From contig NZ_PDCP01000015.1 of NCBI RefSeq assembly GCF_002553505.1, positions 1 through 64,000 on the forward strand: a stretch of 64,000 bases of DNA, written 5' to 3'. This document shows, one piece after another, positions 37,428-48,412 of this stretch; the first letter of the stretch is position 1, and each line of letters opens with the position of its first letter. Position numbers and translations under genes: made by a program. This DNA comes from Mycolicibacterium agri (GTDB lineage: Bacteria; Actinomycetota; Actinomycetes; Mycobacteriales; Mycobacteriaceae). The notes under the pieces are model-generated. The model was not told the origin of the DNA and searched no databases. It was given only the letters and a program-made list of their open reading frames with translations.

Positions 37428-39188
37428 TCAGCCGGGCAGCACGGGTATCGCGCCGGGTGTCATCAGTGGCCGCACCTCGACCCAGCGCGGGTCGTTGTCG
37501 GCGCCGGTTGCCGACAGTTGCAGGATGCCGCGGGCGTCGGCGACATAGACCGTTGACGGGTTGGCGGCCACGACACCGACCGGCATCAGCAGGTTGCGGC
37601 TCGGGGCGTCGGAGTTCACCCCGTCGAGGTTGACGTAGGAGACCGGGTGCTGCGGGTCGGTGCGGCTGACGACGATGTCGTCACCGGTGCGCCACGACAG
37701 CGAAACCACGGTGTCCTTCAAGCCGTAGCCGAGCCGACGCGGATAGGTCAGCGCGTAACCGCCGCCGGGAGTCTGCTCGACGCTGGCGAGGACCACCTGC
37801 CCCTCGATCACCATCGCCGCGCGGGTGCCGTCACGAGACAGCTGCAACTCGGTGATCTTCCCCGGGAATTTCGTTGTGATGGCGGCGATGTCGACGGGGA
37901 TGCGGCCGGGTTGTCCCGAGGCGTCCTGCACCGTGCGCACCACGTTGCTGCCGTCGACCACCACCCACACCGCGTCGTCGAGCGCCCAGGTCGGCCGCGA
38001 CAGTGTGCGACCATCCATGGCCTGCAACGGGTTTCCGCCGATCGGTCCGACCCACAGCGACGACGCGACTTCGGGTGTGCCCGCGTTGAGCGTCACCACC
38101 GACGCGGCCTCCCGCCCGTTGCGGGAGATGGCTGCCCCGGTCTGGTTCGGTGTCGCACCAAACGGTCCGGGCACCCGCGGCGCCTGCTGACCGTCCAGCG
38201 ACACCAGCGAGCCGTTCATCAAGGCGTGCAGCCCGGCCGCCGCGCCGTCGGCCGCACCAGGGTCGGTGGCTGCGACATCGGAGGTCTGCCATCCCTCGGC
38301 GAAGCGGTCGTCCAGCGGGGCGCCGTCGGCGTTGATCACATACGGTCCGTTGATCCCGGCGCGCGCCAGCGTCCAGATGATCTGCGCGGCAAGCAGTTGG
38401 CGGCTGTGCGGATCGGTCGTCGACAGATTCTCCAGGTCGATGCGGGCGCCGCCGTAGCCGCGGCCGACGCCCATCTTGCCGCCGTCGGCGCGAGTCACCG
38501 GGCCGCGTAAACGAAGCGGCGCCTCGAGCAGGTTGCGCACGGTGTTGGCCATCTCCGGCCGCGGACCGGCGATCAGCTTGGTGACGAGTTCGGTGGCCAA
38601 CTGGTCGGGATCGGACACCGCCACATAGCGCGGATCGGGTACGACGGTCTTGCCAGTGGGATCGGCGAAGTACAGCGTGTGACGCTTGTAGGTCTCCTGG
38701 AACTGCTGCCAGTCGAGGAACACCCCGTTCGGCAGCCGGTCGATGCGCCAGCCGCCGGGGGTCTTGACCAACTCGATCGGGCCGGGATCGGGCAGCGCGC
38801 CCTCCTTGGTCTCGAACACGCCCATGTCGGAAAGCGAACCGAGGATGTCGGCGCGCATGGTGACCGAAACCCGTTCGGGTCCACGGGTTTCGACGAAGAC
38901 CACTCGGTCGATCAACAGTGCGCTGCCCGCGTCGTCCCATCCCTTGGAAGCCGACTCGGTGAGGAACTGCCGAGCGGCGAGGTGCCGGTTGGACGGATCG
39001 GCGGTGGCCTTGAGGAACTCGCGCAGCAGCACGTCGGGGTCCATGTCCGGTGTCGGCTTGGGCAGGCTGGGCGGCGCGAGGCGGTCGACCGTGCCGATGG
39101 CCTGCGGCGCCGACGAACTCGGCACACCCGCACAACCTGTCAGCACCGTCGCACACACCGCGGCCACGACGGCTAGCAGGCGCTTCAC
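37428..39188 (-). CDS. lpqB: Lipoprotein LpqB, MtrAB-associated
   Basis: A 586-residue lipoprotein matching Rv3244c. The signal [19 protein letters not shown] has lipobox LTGC. A GerMN-like domain (about 60-330) precedes a beta-propeller-like C-terminal half. In M. smegmatis LpqB binds the extracellular domain of MtrB and tunes MtrA phosphorylation and cell separation. GTG 39188 overlaps the mtrB stop as GTGA, so the three genes are coupled. Confidence 0.95.
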   Translation of the reverse strand: MKRLLAVVAAVCATVLTGCAGVPSSSAPQAIGTVDRLAPPSLPKPTPDMDPDVLLREFLKATADPSNRHLAARQFLTESASKGWDDAGSALLIDRVVFVETRGPERVSVTMRADILGSLSDMGVFETKEGALPDPGPIELVKTPGGWRIDRLPNGVFLDWQQFQETYKRHTLYFADPTGKTVVPDPRYVAVSDPDQLATELVTKLIAGPRPEMANTVRNLLEAPLRLRGPVTRADGGKMGVGRGYGGARIDLENLSTTDPHSRQLLAAQIIWTLARAGINGPYVINADGAPLDDRFAEGWQTSDVAATDPGAADGAAAGLHALMNGSLVSLDGQQAPRVPGPFGATPNQTGAAISRNGREAASVVTLNAGTPEVASSLWVGPIGGNPLQAMDGRTLSRPTWALDDAVWVVVDGSNVVRTVQDASGQPGRIPVDIAAITTKFPGKITELQLSRDGTRAAMVIEGQVVLASVEQTPGGGYALTYPRRLGYGLKDTVVSLSWRTGDDIVVSRTDPQHPVSYVNLDGVNSDAPSRNLLMPVGVVAANPSTVYVADARGILQLSATGADNDPRWVEVRPLMTPGAIPVLPG

Positions 39189-40843
39189 ACGCTCTCCCCC
39201 GCAGGTTGGCGCTGAGCCGTCGAGCGACGCGCCTTTCGTTCGCGCCCAATGGGTTTCAACGGCAGCGGGCTTGTCGTCACCTTGTGGCCGCGCACCAGCG
39301 GCAGCGTCAGCCGGAAGCAGGCGCCCTTGCCGGGCTCGCCCCACGCCTCGAGCCTGCCCTGGTGCAGCCGGGCGTCTTCGATGCTGATCGCCAGGCCCAG
39401 CCCGGTGCCGCCGGACCGCCGCACCCGCGACGGGTCGGACCGCCAGAATCGGCTGAACACCAGCTTCTCCTCGCCGGGCCGCAGCCCGACGCCGTAGTCG
39501 CGCACGGTCACGGCCACGGTGTCTTCGTCGGCGCCCATCCTGATCCGCACCGGTTTGCCCTCGGCGTGGTCGATCGCGTTCGCGATCAGGTTGCGCAGGA
39601 TGCGTTCGACGCGGCGGGGGTCGACCTCGGCGATGACCTCGTTGACCGGCATGTCGACGATGAGGTCGATCTGTGCGTCGGCGGCCAGGTGGCCGACGTT
39701 GTCGAGCGCGCTCTGCACGGTGTTGCGCAGGTCGACGGCTTCCACCGACAGCTCGGCCACGCCCGCGTCGTGGCGGGAGATCTCCAGCAGGTCGTTGAGC
39801 AGCATCTCGAACCGGTCGAGTTCGCTGACCAGCAGCTCGGTGGAGCGGCGCAGCGCGGGGTCGAGGTCCTCGCTGTGGTCGTGGATCAGGTCGGCGGCCA
39901 TCCGCACGGTCGTCAGCGGGGTGCGCAGTTCGTGGCTGACGTCGGAGGTGAAGCGGCGCTGCAGGTTGCCGAACTCCTCCAGCTGGGTGATCTGCCGGTG
40001 CAGGCTTTCGGCCATGTCGTTGAACGACACCGCCAGGCGCGCCATGTCGTCCTCGCCGCGCACCGGCATCCGTTCGGTGAGGTGGCCTTCGGCGAAGCGT
40101 TCGGCGATCCGCGACGCCGACCGCACCGGAAGCACGATCTGGCGCGCGACGATCAGCGCGATCGCGGCCAGCATCAGCAGCAGCACCACACCGCCGGTGG
40201 CCATCGTGCCGCGCACCAGCGTGATGGTGGATTCCTCGTTGTTGAGCGGGAAGACCAAATACAGCTCGAGGTTGGTGACCGGCGACGACGTCGGCGTGCC
40301 GATGATCAGCGCAGGCCCCGAGAAGCCGTCGGTGTGCACGGTCGCGTACTGGTAGCTGACCTGGCCCGCCTTGACGAACTCGCGCAGCGCGTCGGGGATC
40401 TGCTGCACGGGACCGGCGGCGGTGGCGGCGCGCGGCCCGTCGCCGGGCACGACCAGGACCGCGTCGTAGGCGCCTGCCAGGCCGGCCCCGGCGTCGGCCT
40501 TGCGGTCGATGAGGGTGTTGCGCGCCAGCTGCAGGCTGCTGTCCAGCGAGCGGGCTTCCTCGCCGCCGACGATGCCGCTGACGGTGTTGCGGGCGCGTTC
40601 GATTTCCTCGGTCGCCGCGCGCACCTTGACCTCGAGGATGCGGTCGGTGATCTGGCTGGTCAGCACGAACCCGAGCACCAGGATGACGGCCAGCGACAGC
40701 CCGAGGGTCAGTGTCACCACCCGTAGCTGTAGGGAGCGACGCCAGGCCAGGCCCAGGGCGCGCCCCAGGGCGCCCAACCCGCGGATCAACGGTGCAGACG
40801 GGCCGAGTCGACCGCGAATGCGCCGTCGCGAACTGAAGATCAC
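39185..40843 (-). CDS. mtrB: Sensor histidine kinase MtrB
   Basis: A 552-residue membrane kinase. Two membrane helices (about 41-62 and 214-234) flank an extracellular domain; then HAMP (about 234-290), HisKA with [13 protein letters not shown] (His304), and HATPase with [16 protein letters not shown]. It phosphorylates MtrA and localises to septa in mycobacteria, controlling peptidoglycan hydrolases and division. It follows mtrA by about 90 bases and overlaps lpqB. Confidence 0.96.
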   Translation of the reverse strand: MIFSSRRRIRGRLGPSAPLIRGLGALGRALGLAWRRSLQLRVVTLTLGLSLAVILVLGFVLTSQITDRILEVKVRAATEEIERARNTVSGIVGGEEARSLDSSLQLARNTLIDRKADAGAGLAGAYDAVLVVPGDGPRAATAAGPVQQIPDALREFVKAGQVSYQYATVHTDGFSGPALIIGTPTSSPVTNLELYLVFPLNNEESTITLVRGTMATGGVVLLLMLAAIALIVARQIVLPVRSASRIAERFAEGHLTERMPVRGEDDMARLAVSFNDMAESLHRQITQLEEFGNLQRRFTSDVSHELRTPLTTVRMAADLIHDHSEDLDPALRRSTELLVSELDRFEMLLNDLLEISRHDAGVAELSVEAVDLRNTVQSALDNVGHLAADAQIDLIVDMPVNEVIAEVDPRRVERILRNLIANAIDHAEGKPVRIRMGADEDTVAVTVRDYGVGLRPGEEKLVFSRFWRSDPSRVRRSGGTGLGLAISIEDARLHQGRLEAWGEPGKGACFRLTLPLVRGHKVTTSPLPLKPIGRERKARRSTAQRQPAGESV

Positions 40844-40934
40844 GGCGACCGCCGACTATTCGGAGCCCCGCCAACGGGGATCACGGCCACGGCCGGGTCA
40901 CGCGAACTCACGACCGCGGCCGAGCCGCGCCGGA

Positions 40935-41621
40935 TCACGGGGGTCCGGCCTTGTATCCCACTCCTCGAACAGTCAGCACCACCTGCGGGTTCTCCGGGTC
41001 CTTCTCGACCTTGGCCCGCAAACGTTGGACATGCACGTTCACCAAACGGGTGTCGGCGGGGTGCCGGTACCCCCACACCTGTTCGAGTAGCACATCACGA
41101 GTAAACACCTGGCGCGGTTTGCGTGCCAGCGCCACCAATAGATCGAACTCCAGCGGCGTCAGCGAAATCTGCTCGCCTTGGCGGGTGACCTTGTGGGCGG
41201 GCACGTCGATGTCAACGTCGCCGATGGAAAGTAGCTCGGCGGGCTCGTCCTCGTTGCGCCGCAGCCGCGCGCGCACCCGGGCCACCAGCTCCTTGGGCTT
41301 GAACGGCTTCATCACGTAGTCGTCGGCGCCCGACTCCAGGCCGAGCACCACGTCGACGGTGTCGGTCTTGGCTGTCAGCATCACGATCGGTACCCCGGAG
41401 TCGGCGCGCAGCACACGGCACACGTCGATGCCGTTCATGCCGGGCAGCATCAGGTCCAGCAGGACCAGGTCGGGCCGCAATTCCCGCACTGCGGTGAGCG
41501 CCTGGGTGCCGTCGCCGATGACCGCGGTGTCGAACCCTTCCCCGCGCAGGACGATGGTGAGCATCTCGGCGAGCGAAGGGTCGTCATCGACGACCAGAAT
41601 CCTTTGCCTCATGGATTCCAT
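40935..41621 (-). CDS. mtrA: Response regulator MtrA
   Basis: A 228-residue OmpR-type regulator, nearly identical to M. tuberculosis MtrA as I recall it. The receiver has D56 in DLVLLDLMLPG; the winged helix has TPLEFDLLVALARKPRQVFTRD, split here as TPLEFDLLVAL and PRQVFTRDVLLEQVWG, and ends RGVGYKAGPP. MtrA is essential and binds GTCACA-type repeats near oriC and at cell-wall genes. Start MESMRQ at 41621 was chosen by homology; an in-frame ATG is 18 bases upstream. Confidence 0.97.
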   Translation of the reverse strand: MESMRQRILVVDDDPSLAEMLTIVLRGEGFDTAVIGDGTQALTAVRELRPDLVLLDLMLPGMNGIDVCRVLRADSGVPIVMLTAKTDTVDVVLGLESGADDYVMKPFKPKELVARVRARLRRNEDEPAELLSIGDVDIDVPAHKVTRQGEQISLTPLEFDLLVALARKPRQVFTRDVLLEQVWGYRHPADTRLVNVHVQRLRAKVEKDPENPQVVLTVRGVGYKAGPP

Positions 41622-41669
41622 GGTGTCACCAAATTGCAATAAATCGCTGATAGCGCGCCCGCGAGTCTG

Positions 41670-42299
41670 CTACTCGGTCAAAGCGGCGGCCAAATCGGCC
41701 GGATTCACGTTTGCGGTGACGACGCGCCACCGCCCGCCCCAGCCGCGCGCGGCCAGCTCGGAGTAGACCTCGCCGGTGCGCCGCTGCAGGCCGTCGTCGC
41801 GCTCGTAGGCGTCCTTGGCCCGGTCGGATTCCGTGTTGGCGCGGTGCTCGGCGCGCTGGGCGGCCAGTTCGGCGGGCACGTCGAGAAGCACCTGCCAGTC
41901 CGGCGCGGGCAGACCCAGCCGGCCGTACTCCAGGTCGTGCACCCAGGCGACGACGTCCCCGTCGGCGCCCTGATGCAGACGGGCCGCGCTGTAGGCGGCG
42001 TTGGACGCCACGTAGCGGTCCAGGATCACGACGTCGAAGCGGGCGCGCAGCCGGTCGATCTCCTCGCGGGCACCGGCGCGGTCGAGCGCGAACAACACTG
42101 CCATCGCATACACCGACGACGCCAGGTCGCCGTGGCCGCCGTGCAGCGCCTCGGCGGCGATGTCGGCGGGCGCGGACTGCCCGTAGCGGGGAAAGGACAG
42201 GCTGGTGACGGCCTTGCCGTGCGCCTCAAACTCGTCGCGCAGCCCCTGTGTCAGCGTGCGTTTGCCTGCGCCGTCCACACCTTCGATCGCGATCAGCAC
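41670..42299 (-). CDS. tmk: Thymidylate kinase
   Basis: A 209-residue dTMP kinase. The P-loop reads EGVDGAGKRT (K/R-rich variant of GxxGxGKT), the DR motif is ILDRYVASNAAYSAAR, and a lid region follows. It makes dTDP from dTMP, needed for DNA and also for dTDP-rhamnose used by the wall genes at the right of this window. It sits 48 bases upstream of mtrA on the same strand. Confidence 0.95.
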   Translation of the reverse strand: MLIAIEGVDGAGKRTLTQGLRDEFEAHGKAVTSLSFPRYGQSAPADIAAEALHGGHGDLASSVYAMAVLFALDRAGAREEIDRLRARFDVVILDRYVASNAAYSAARLHQGADGDVVAWVHDLEYGRLGLPAPDWQVLLDVPAELAAQRAEHRANTESDRAKDAYERDDGLQRRTGEVYSELAARGWGGRWRVVTANVNPADLAAALTE

Positions 42300-42391
42300 C
42301 CGGCGAGCCTAACCCTGAGGTTGGCTTCGGGTTTCCTGCGGAACGGCTTGTGTTCGATACGAGCCGACGTGCGCAGGTCGACACTGTCGGC

Positions 42392-42724
42392 ATGAAAACG
42401 ATCGTGTGCACCGCGATGCTCGGCGCCGCGGTGTTCGTCGCCGCTCCCCTCGCGCACGCCAACGAGGATCCCGCGGCCAATCCCCCGAATTGCAGCGCGG
42501 CCGATATGGAGGGTGTGCGCGCGGGCGTTGAGGCGTCGACGTCGGCCTACCTGTTCACCCATCCCGACGTGAACGCCTTCTTCAACGGCCTCAGCGGGCT
42601 GCCGCGAAATAAGTTGGGGCCCAAGCTCAAGGACTACTTCGCCGCGCATCCGCAGACGCAGGCGGAGCTGACCGGCATCCGCCAACCCCTGGTGGACATC
42701 AAGAACCGCTGCGGGCACGGTTAA
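42392..42724 (+). CDS. Hemophore-related secreted protein (Rv0203/Rv1174c family)
   Basis: A 110-residue exported protein. Signal MKTIVCTAMLGAAVFVAAP ends near AHAN. Two cysteines (NCSAAD and NRCGHG) and helical text with FTHPDVNAFF and YFAAHPQTQAEL match the mycobacterial hemophore-related family; Rv0203 binds haem extracellularly. Whether this member binds haem is not shown. It diverges from tmk. Confidence 0.85.
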   Translation: MKTIVCTAMLGAAVFVAAPLAHANEDPAANPPNCSAADMEGVRAGVEASTSAYLFTHPDVNAFFNGLSGLPRNKLGPKLKDYFAAHPQTQAELTGIRQPLVDIKNRCGHG

Positions 42725-42793
42725 CGGCGCCTGCGGCGTTCCAGCCGTCTCTCGCCGGGCACGGCGGTGGTCCCCGGGCCGCGTGTAAGTCCG

Positions 42794-44113
42794 CTAGAAC
42801 TCGCCGCAGTTCGGCGTCGTCGGCAATCCGTTGAACCGGTCGGCGACCCACTGCATCGCGCGCTCGCCGTCGACCAGCATCGGCAACGCGTGGTTGACGA
42901 TGGCCTTGTTGAGAAACGGCGGCTCCTCGTTGGTCCAGAACTGCACGTCGGCCCCCTGGGCGCACCAGTCGCGGCCCAACTGGCTGGCGGCCGTCCACGG
43001 CACCAAAGGGTCGTATCGATTGCTCAAAATCATCACTGGCGCATTGGGTTTCATCCTGCCCATGCGTTGCTCGTCGAAGATCCCGCGGAACGGCTCCCGG
43101 TTCACCAGCTGATAGATGTCCTCGTTGAAGTAGGGCTGCAGGTGGCGAAACATGAACTTGGTCAACGTCTCTGCCACACACTGATCTTGCACCTTGAACA
43201 ACAGGTCCTCACCGCGGGGCGTCAACGTCGCGCGGATCGCCGCCTCATGCTCGGGATAGGTGGTGATCACCGAGTTCAGCGCATAGCCGACGGCGCCGAC
43301 GAGGACGCTGCCGTCGGCATAGGGAAACAACTCCTTCAGGTCGGCGGGCGGCGCGCCGGCATAGGTTCCGACGACGTCGAGTTCCGGAGCGTACGACGAC
43401 GCCAGTTCCGCGGCTGATGCGGCCGCCCCACCGCCCTGCGAGTATCCCCAAAACGCCACGGGCCCATCGGGTGTCAGCGATGTGCCGGGTAATTGCTTTG
43501 CGGCGCGGGCAGCATCGAGCATCGCATTGCCCTCGGCCACCCTGCTGACGTACGTGTGCACACCCGGCGTGCCGAGACCTTCGTAGTCGGTCATCACGAT
43601 CGCAAAACCGCGGGCGACCATGGTCGCGACGAACATCTCCTCGTAATTGAACGCCAGGTCCAGATACGGTCGCCAATGGATGCCCTGGTTGAACTGGCGC
43701 GACGGCGCGCACTGATCACCCTGGCCCTGCGTGCCGGGCCCGTACACCAACAGCGGCCGCGGACCGCCGCCCGGCCAGTCGTTGTAGGGCTCAAAGTACG
43801 TGCCCGTCACCGCATTTGGGTTACCGCGCGCGTCGGTGCTGCGGTACATGATGCGGGTACCCGTCGCCATGATCGCGCCGAGTTGACCCGACGGCTCGAG
43901 CACCAGCCGGGACGGCTCGCTGCGGATCAGGTCCCCCGGCGCGCCGGGCGGCAACGGGTCAGGCGGGGTGTAGAACGCCTGATACTCGTCCTCGTTGAAG
44001 TACGGATCGTGGGCGTCGTTGGTCGGGTCGTCGGCGCCCGCCGGTGGCGCCGGACCCGCCGTCAGAAGCAGAAGGACACAAGCAACGACGAACCCGAGAA
44101 CCCCCCGACCCAC
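42794..44113 (-). CDS. Secreted lipase (LIP family)
   Basis: A 439-residue alpha/beta hydrolase of the fungal-type secretory lipase family. An N-terminal signal (GFVVACVLLLLTAG) predicts export. The nucleophile elbow is FWGYSQGGGAA; the acid and His are expected in NRYDPLVPW and NHALPM near the C-terminus. It probably hydrolyses acylglycerols outside the cell. It ends 70 bases from the convergent hemophore-type gene and lies downstream of sahH, 23 bases apart. Confidence 0.88.
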   Translation of the reverse strand: MGRGVLGFVVACVLLLLTAGPAPPAGADDPTNDAHDPYFNEDEYQAFYTPPDPLPPGAPGDLIRSEPSRLVLEPSGQLGAIMATGTRIMYRSTDARGNPNAVTGTYFEPYNDWPGGGPRPLLVYGPGTQGQGDQCAPSRQFNQGIHWRPYLDLAFNYEEMFVATMVARGFAIVMTDYEGLGTPGVHTYVSRVAEGNAMLDAARAAKQLPGTSLTPDGPVAFWGYSQGGGAAASAAELASSYAPELDVVGTYAGAPPADLKELFPYADGSVLVGAVGYALNSVITTYPEHEAAIRATLTPRGEDLLFKVQDQCVAETLTKFMFRHLQPYFNEDIYQLVNREPFRGIFDEQRMGRMKPNAPVMILSNRYDPLVPWTAASQLGRDWCAQGADVQFWTNEEPPFLNKAIVNHALPMLVDGERAMQWVADRFNGLPTTPNCGEF

Positions 44114-44136
44114 GCCCCGACATTAGCCAGGCGCGA

Positions 44137-45606
<1,470 letters not shown>

Positions 45607-45657
45607 GGTCGTCCTTCATCTCGCGCGCAATTGCTTAGCTGAGTTACACATTAGCCC

Positions 45658-45684
45658 CGGCGGCTGTGTGCTCCCAAGCCGCCG
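45658..45684 (-). terminator. Hairpin after the alkane-cluster TetR gene
   Basis: Eight-bp arms (45658-45665 and 45677-45684) around an 11-base loop, immediately downstream of the TetR stop and upstream of sahH. No T-run follows. Probably ends the TetR transcript. Confidence 0.55.
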
Positions 45685-46299
45685 TTATTCGGATTCGATG
45701 ACACCGTACCGTTCGGCGAACGGCGTCATAAGACGTGCCAGGTCTTCGGCCACATCGTGGTCGGCCTCGGGCGGCATCGACACATAGCTCATCGCCAGCC
45801 GCACGATGGCGCGGGCCAGCACGCCGGCGTCGTCCTCACTGGCGCGCACCCAGCTCTCCATGAACGTCTTCGTCAGCCGCGCCGAGCAGTGCGTGATAAT
45901 CGGGCCGCTGTCGGTGGTGATGAGCTGCAGCAGGTCGGGCTTGGTGCTGCCGGTCAGCAACGACCTGACCAACGGGTCGGCGGCCGACTCGGTGAAGAAG
46001 TCGCGAAAGCCCTCCAGAAACGCGGCATAGATGTTGCCGACGTTGCCGTCGATGGCCTTGTCGACCGCGTCGACCAGACGGTCGGCCAACCGCATCGCAT
46101 AACCCTGCGCCAGGCCTTGGCGCGACCCGAACTCGTTGTAGATGGTCTGCCGGCTGATGCCGGCCGCGCCGGCCACGTCCGACAGCGTGATCTGCGACCA
46201 GTCGCGGGTGAGCAGCAGCTCGCGCATCCCGTCCAGGATCGAATCGCGCAGCAGCACCCGGGACGCCTCGGCGTAGGGAATGCGTACGCGGCCAGTCAC
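45685..46299 (-). CDS. TetR-family regulator (Rv3249c/AlkX-like)
   Basis: A 204-residue TetR regulator equivalent to Rv3249c. The DNA-binding domain has ITLSDVAGAAGISRQTIYNEF. In related actinobacteria the regulator behind alkB-rubredoxin genes represses them and responds to alkanes or fatty acids. I chose GTG 46299 (start then reads VTGRVRIPYAEAS) by homology; an in-frame start at 46383 is possible. Unlike M. tuberculosis, where it directly follows rubB, here an opposite-strand gene intervenes, so it needs its own promoter. Confidence 0.86.
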   Translation of the reverse strand: MTGRVRIPYAEASRVLLRDSILDGMRELLLTRDWSQITLSDVAGAAGISRQTIYNEFGSRQGLAQGYAMRLADRLVDAVDKAIDGNVGNIYAAFLEGFRDFFTESAADPLVRSLLTGSTKPDLLQLITTDSGPIITHCSARLTKTFMESWVRASEDDAGVLARAIVRLAMSYVSMPPEADHDVAEDLARLMTPFAERYGVIESE

Positions 46300-46428
46300 A
46301 GCCGCGAGAGTAGCCCTTGACTTCGATGCGCGGAGGTAAGCGCTCGCGATTCCGCCGTCTCCCTTGCGGTGCGGCGCGCTCATCGCGCCAGCCGGGTACT
46401 CGGCGCAGCCCTCACGCGCATTTGTGGG

Positions 46429-46446
46429 TCACGTCACGTGATGTGA
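46429..46446. promoter_or_regulatory. 18-base imperfect palindrome
   Basis: TCACGTCAC/GTGATGTGA, one mismatched pair, lies between the divergent TetR (46299) and 62-residue protein (46529) genes. Size and position fit a TetR operator that could act on both. Confidence 0.45.
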
Positions 46447-46528
46447 ATAACGTTTGCTCCAGGAACGATTTGCCTATGCCAACAGTTGAATCGATTGATA
46501 CGAAATTGGGAGCAAGAAGGGGAGAAAT

Positions 46529-46717
46529 ATGACGTGGGCCACACGCTGGCAGCGATTCCGTGAGGTTGTCCAGGAATTTGCTGAGGTTTTTGCGATCGCC
46601 CGAGCGGTTGAGGCGAAAACGCTGACCGCCGAGCAGGCCGCGGAAGCCATCAATCGGATCGGCAATGACCGCCATGCGGATGCCGAGCAGAAGGACTTCG
46701 ATCTGGTCACCGACTGA
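46529..46717 (+). CDS. Small helical protein, 62 residues, unknown
   Basis: I do not recognise it. ATG 46529 has a very strong ribosome site (aaggggag, 6 bases). The protein looks like two or three amphipathic helices (RFREVVQEFAEVFAIAR and TLTAEQAAEAINRIG), with no Cys, signal or membrane segment, and an acidic end. It lies on the opposite strand inside the usual alkB-rubA-rubB-tetR arrangement, its stop 47 bases from the rubB stop. Confidence 0.65.
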   Translation: MTWATRWQRFREVVQEFAEVFAIARAVEAKTLTAEQAAEAINRIGNDRHADAEQKDFDLVTD

Positions 46718-46764
46718 CGTCGGCCATCGATCCTGACGGGCCGCCGGCGAGCCGCTGGCGGCCG

Positions 46765-46947
46765 TCAAGGGCGGACGACTTCGACCATCTCGAAGTCCGA
46801 CTTGGCCGCGCCGCAGTCGGGGCAACTCCAGTCGTCGGGAATGTCATCCCACCGGGTGCCCGGCGCGATTCCCTCCTCGGGCCAACCCTTGGCCTCGTCG
46901 TATTCGAATCCGCACTGCACACAGACGAACAGCCTGTAGTCGTTCAT
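46765..46947 (-). CDS. rubB: Rubredoxin RubB
   Basis: A 60-residue rubredoxin. The single iron is held by [13 protein letters not shown] and CPDCGAAK, the two CxxCG knuckles. It carries electrons to AlkB from a rubredoxin reductase not found here. ATG overlaps the rubA stop as ATGA. Confidence 0.93.
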   Translation of the reverse strand: MNDYRLFVCVQCGFEYDEAKGWPEEGIAPGTRWDDIPDDWSCPDCGAAKSDFEMVEVVRP

Positions 46948-47117
46948 TCGCGATCTCCAATCATTTCGAAGTCGACTTTCTCCCGCACCCCGCAATCGGG
47001 GCAGCACCAGTCGTCGGGTACTTCGCTCCACGGCGTGCCCGCCGAAAACCCTTCCCGCGGATCGCCTTTGGCTTCGTCGTAGACGTAATCGCAGACCGGG
47101 CAGCGATGACGGCTCAC
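46944..47117 (-). CDS. rubA: Rubredoxin RubA
   Basis: A 57-residue rubredoxin with [15 protein letters not shown] and CPDCG(V) knuckles. GTG 47117 overlaps the alkB stop as GTGA, and the stop overlaps rubB, so alkB-rubA-rubB are translated as one chain. The first knuckle is CPVCD rather than CxxCG, as in AlkG1-type rubredoxins, which in other alkane degraders cannot replace the AlkG2 type; RubB is the likely active donor, by inference. Confidence 0.92.
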   Translation of the reverse strand: MSRHRCPVCDYVYDEAKGDPREGFSAGTPWSEVPDDWCCPDCGVREKVDFEMIGDRE

Positions 47118-48343
47118 GCCGCGGCCCCGTCTGCCGCGCGGTATTTCGCGAGCACCTTGTCGCGGACCTTCGGATGCACGTTCACCCGGGTGACGTCGCC
47201 GTCGTAGTGCTCGAGCACCCGGTGATCCATCACCTTGCGCCACAGCGGCGGGAAGTATGTCAGCGCGATCATCGACGCGTACCCGCTGGGCAGATTCGGC
47301 GCACCGTCCATGCTGCGCAGCGTCTGGTAGCGCCGGGTCGGGTTGGCGTGGTGATCGCTGTGCCGCTGCAGGTGATACAGAAACAGGTTGGTCACCAGAT
47401 GGTCGGAATTCCAACTGTGTTCGGGCGTGCACCGCTCGTAGCGACCACTTGAGGTCTTCTGCCGCAGCAGCCCGTAGTGCTCCAGATAGTTGACGTTCTC
47501 CAGCAACGTGAACCCGAACACCGCCGAGATGACGATGTAGGGAACGAGCGCCAACCCGAACACCGCGATCAGCACGCCGTATAGCGCCACCGACATCGCC
47601 CAGGAGTTGAGCACGTCGTTGGACCAGTGCCACGGGCTCTTGCCGGCTCGCCGCAGCCGCTTGGCCTCCAACTCCCACGACGACTTCAACCCGCCCCACA
47701 CGCTGCGCGGCAGAAACTCCCAGAAGGTTTCGCCGAACCGCGCCGAGGCGGGATCCTCCGGAGTGGCGACGCGGACGTGGTGGCTTCGGTTGTGCTCGAT
47801 GTAGAAGTGGCCGTAGCAGGTCTGCGCCAGGGTGATCTTCGACAGCCAGCGCTCCAGCGCATCCTTCTTGTGGCCCAGTTCGTGTGCGGTGTTGATGCCG
47901 ATCCCGCCGAGCACGCCCACCGACAGCGCGGCGCCGATCTTGGCCACCCAGCTCAGCCCGCCGTCATAGCCGAGCCAGCTCAGGTCGGTCGCGGTGAACA
48001 GGTAGGCACCAAAGATCACGCTGGCGTACTGGAACGGGATGAACACGTAGGTGCAGTAGCGGTAGTACTTGTCGTTCTCCAGCCGCTCCATCACCTCGTC
48101 GGGCGGGTTCTGCCCGTCGGCGCCGAACCGCAGGTCCAGCAGCGGCAGCAGGATGTAGAGCAAAAACGGTCCGATCCAGAAGAACGCCTGCGACGCCGTG
48201 TGCCAGCCCAGCCGGTTGAACGCCCAGACCAGCGGCAAGACGATGAACAGCGCCGTGGGGGCGATTAGCCCCATCAACCACAGATGCCGCTTCTTGTCCC
48301 GCCAAACCTCGGCTTGCGTGGGTGCATTGATGCCCTGAGTCAT
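47114..48343 (-). CDS. alkB: Alkane 1-monooxygenase AlkB
   Basis: A 409-residue integral-membrane non-haem di-iron hydroxylase. Histidine boxes [18 protein letters not shown] and [10 protein letters not shown], plus [10 protein letters not shown], identify it. Six hydrophobic helices are visible. It hydroxylates medium or long n-alkanes at the terminal carbon, feeding fatty acid metabolism. The promoter region contains the palindrome TGTCTAGACA. Confidence 0.95.
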   Translation of the reverse strand: MTQGINAPTQAEVWRDKKRHLWLMGLIAPTALFIVLPLVWAFNRLGWHTASQAFFWIGPFLLYILLPLLDLRFGADGQNPPDEVMERLENDKYYRYCTYVFIPFQYASVIFGAYLFTATDLSWLGYDGGLSWVAKIGAALSVGVLGGIGINTAHELGHKKDALERWLSKITLAQTCYGHFYIEHNRSHHVRVATPEDPASARFGETFWEFLPRSVWGGLKSSWELEAKRLRRAGKSPWHWSNDVLNSWAMSVALYGVLIAVFGLALVPYIVISAVFGFTLLENVNYLEHYGLLRQKTSSGRYERCTPEHSWNSDHLVTNLFLYHLQRHSDHHANPTRRYQTLRSMDGAPNLPSGYASMIALTYFPPLWRKVMDHRVLEHYDGDVTRVNVHPKVRDKVLAKYRAADGAAA

Positions 48344-48372
48344 GGCTTGACTATAGGAGCGGTTTTGTCGCC

Positions 48373-48382
48373 TGTCTAGACA
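48373..48382. promoter_or_regulatory. Palindrome in the alkB promoter region
   Basis: TGTCTAGACA is a perfect 10-base palindrome 30 bases before alkB. On the minus strand it overlaps a possible -10 (TAGACA) set 17 bases from a possible -35 (TTTACA), a place where a repressor would block transcription. Confidence 0.4.
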
Positions 48383-48412
48383 CAGAGCATAGATTTGTAA
48401 AGTTCGTAGCCG

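Noticed and set aside
37428..40874. 1148-codon frame that could look like an MtrB-LpqB fusion
   Set aside because: Only the part from GTG 39188 is LpqB; upstream it is out of frame with MtrB, which has its own complete frame ending in the GTGA overlap.
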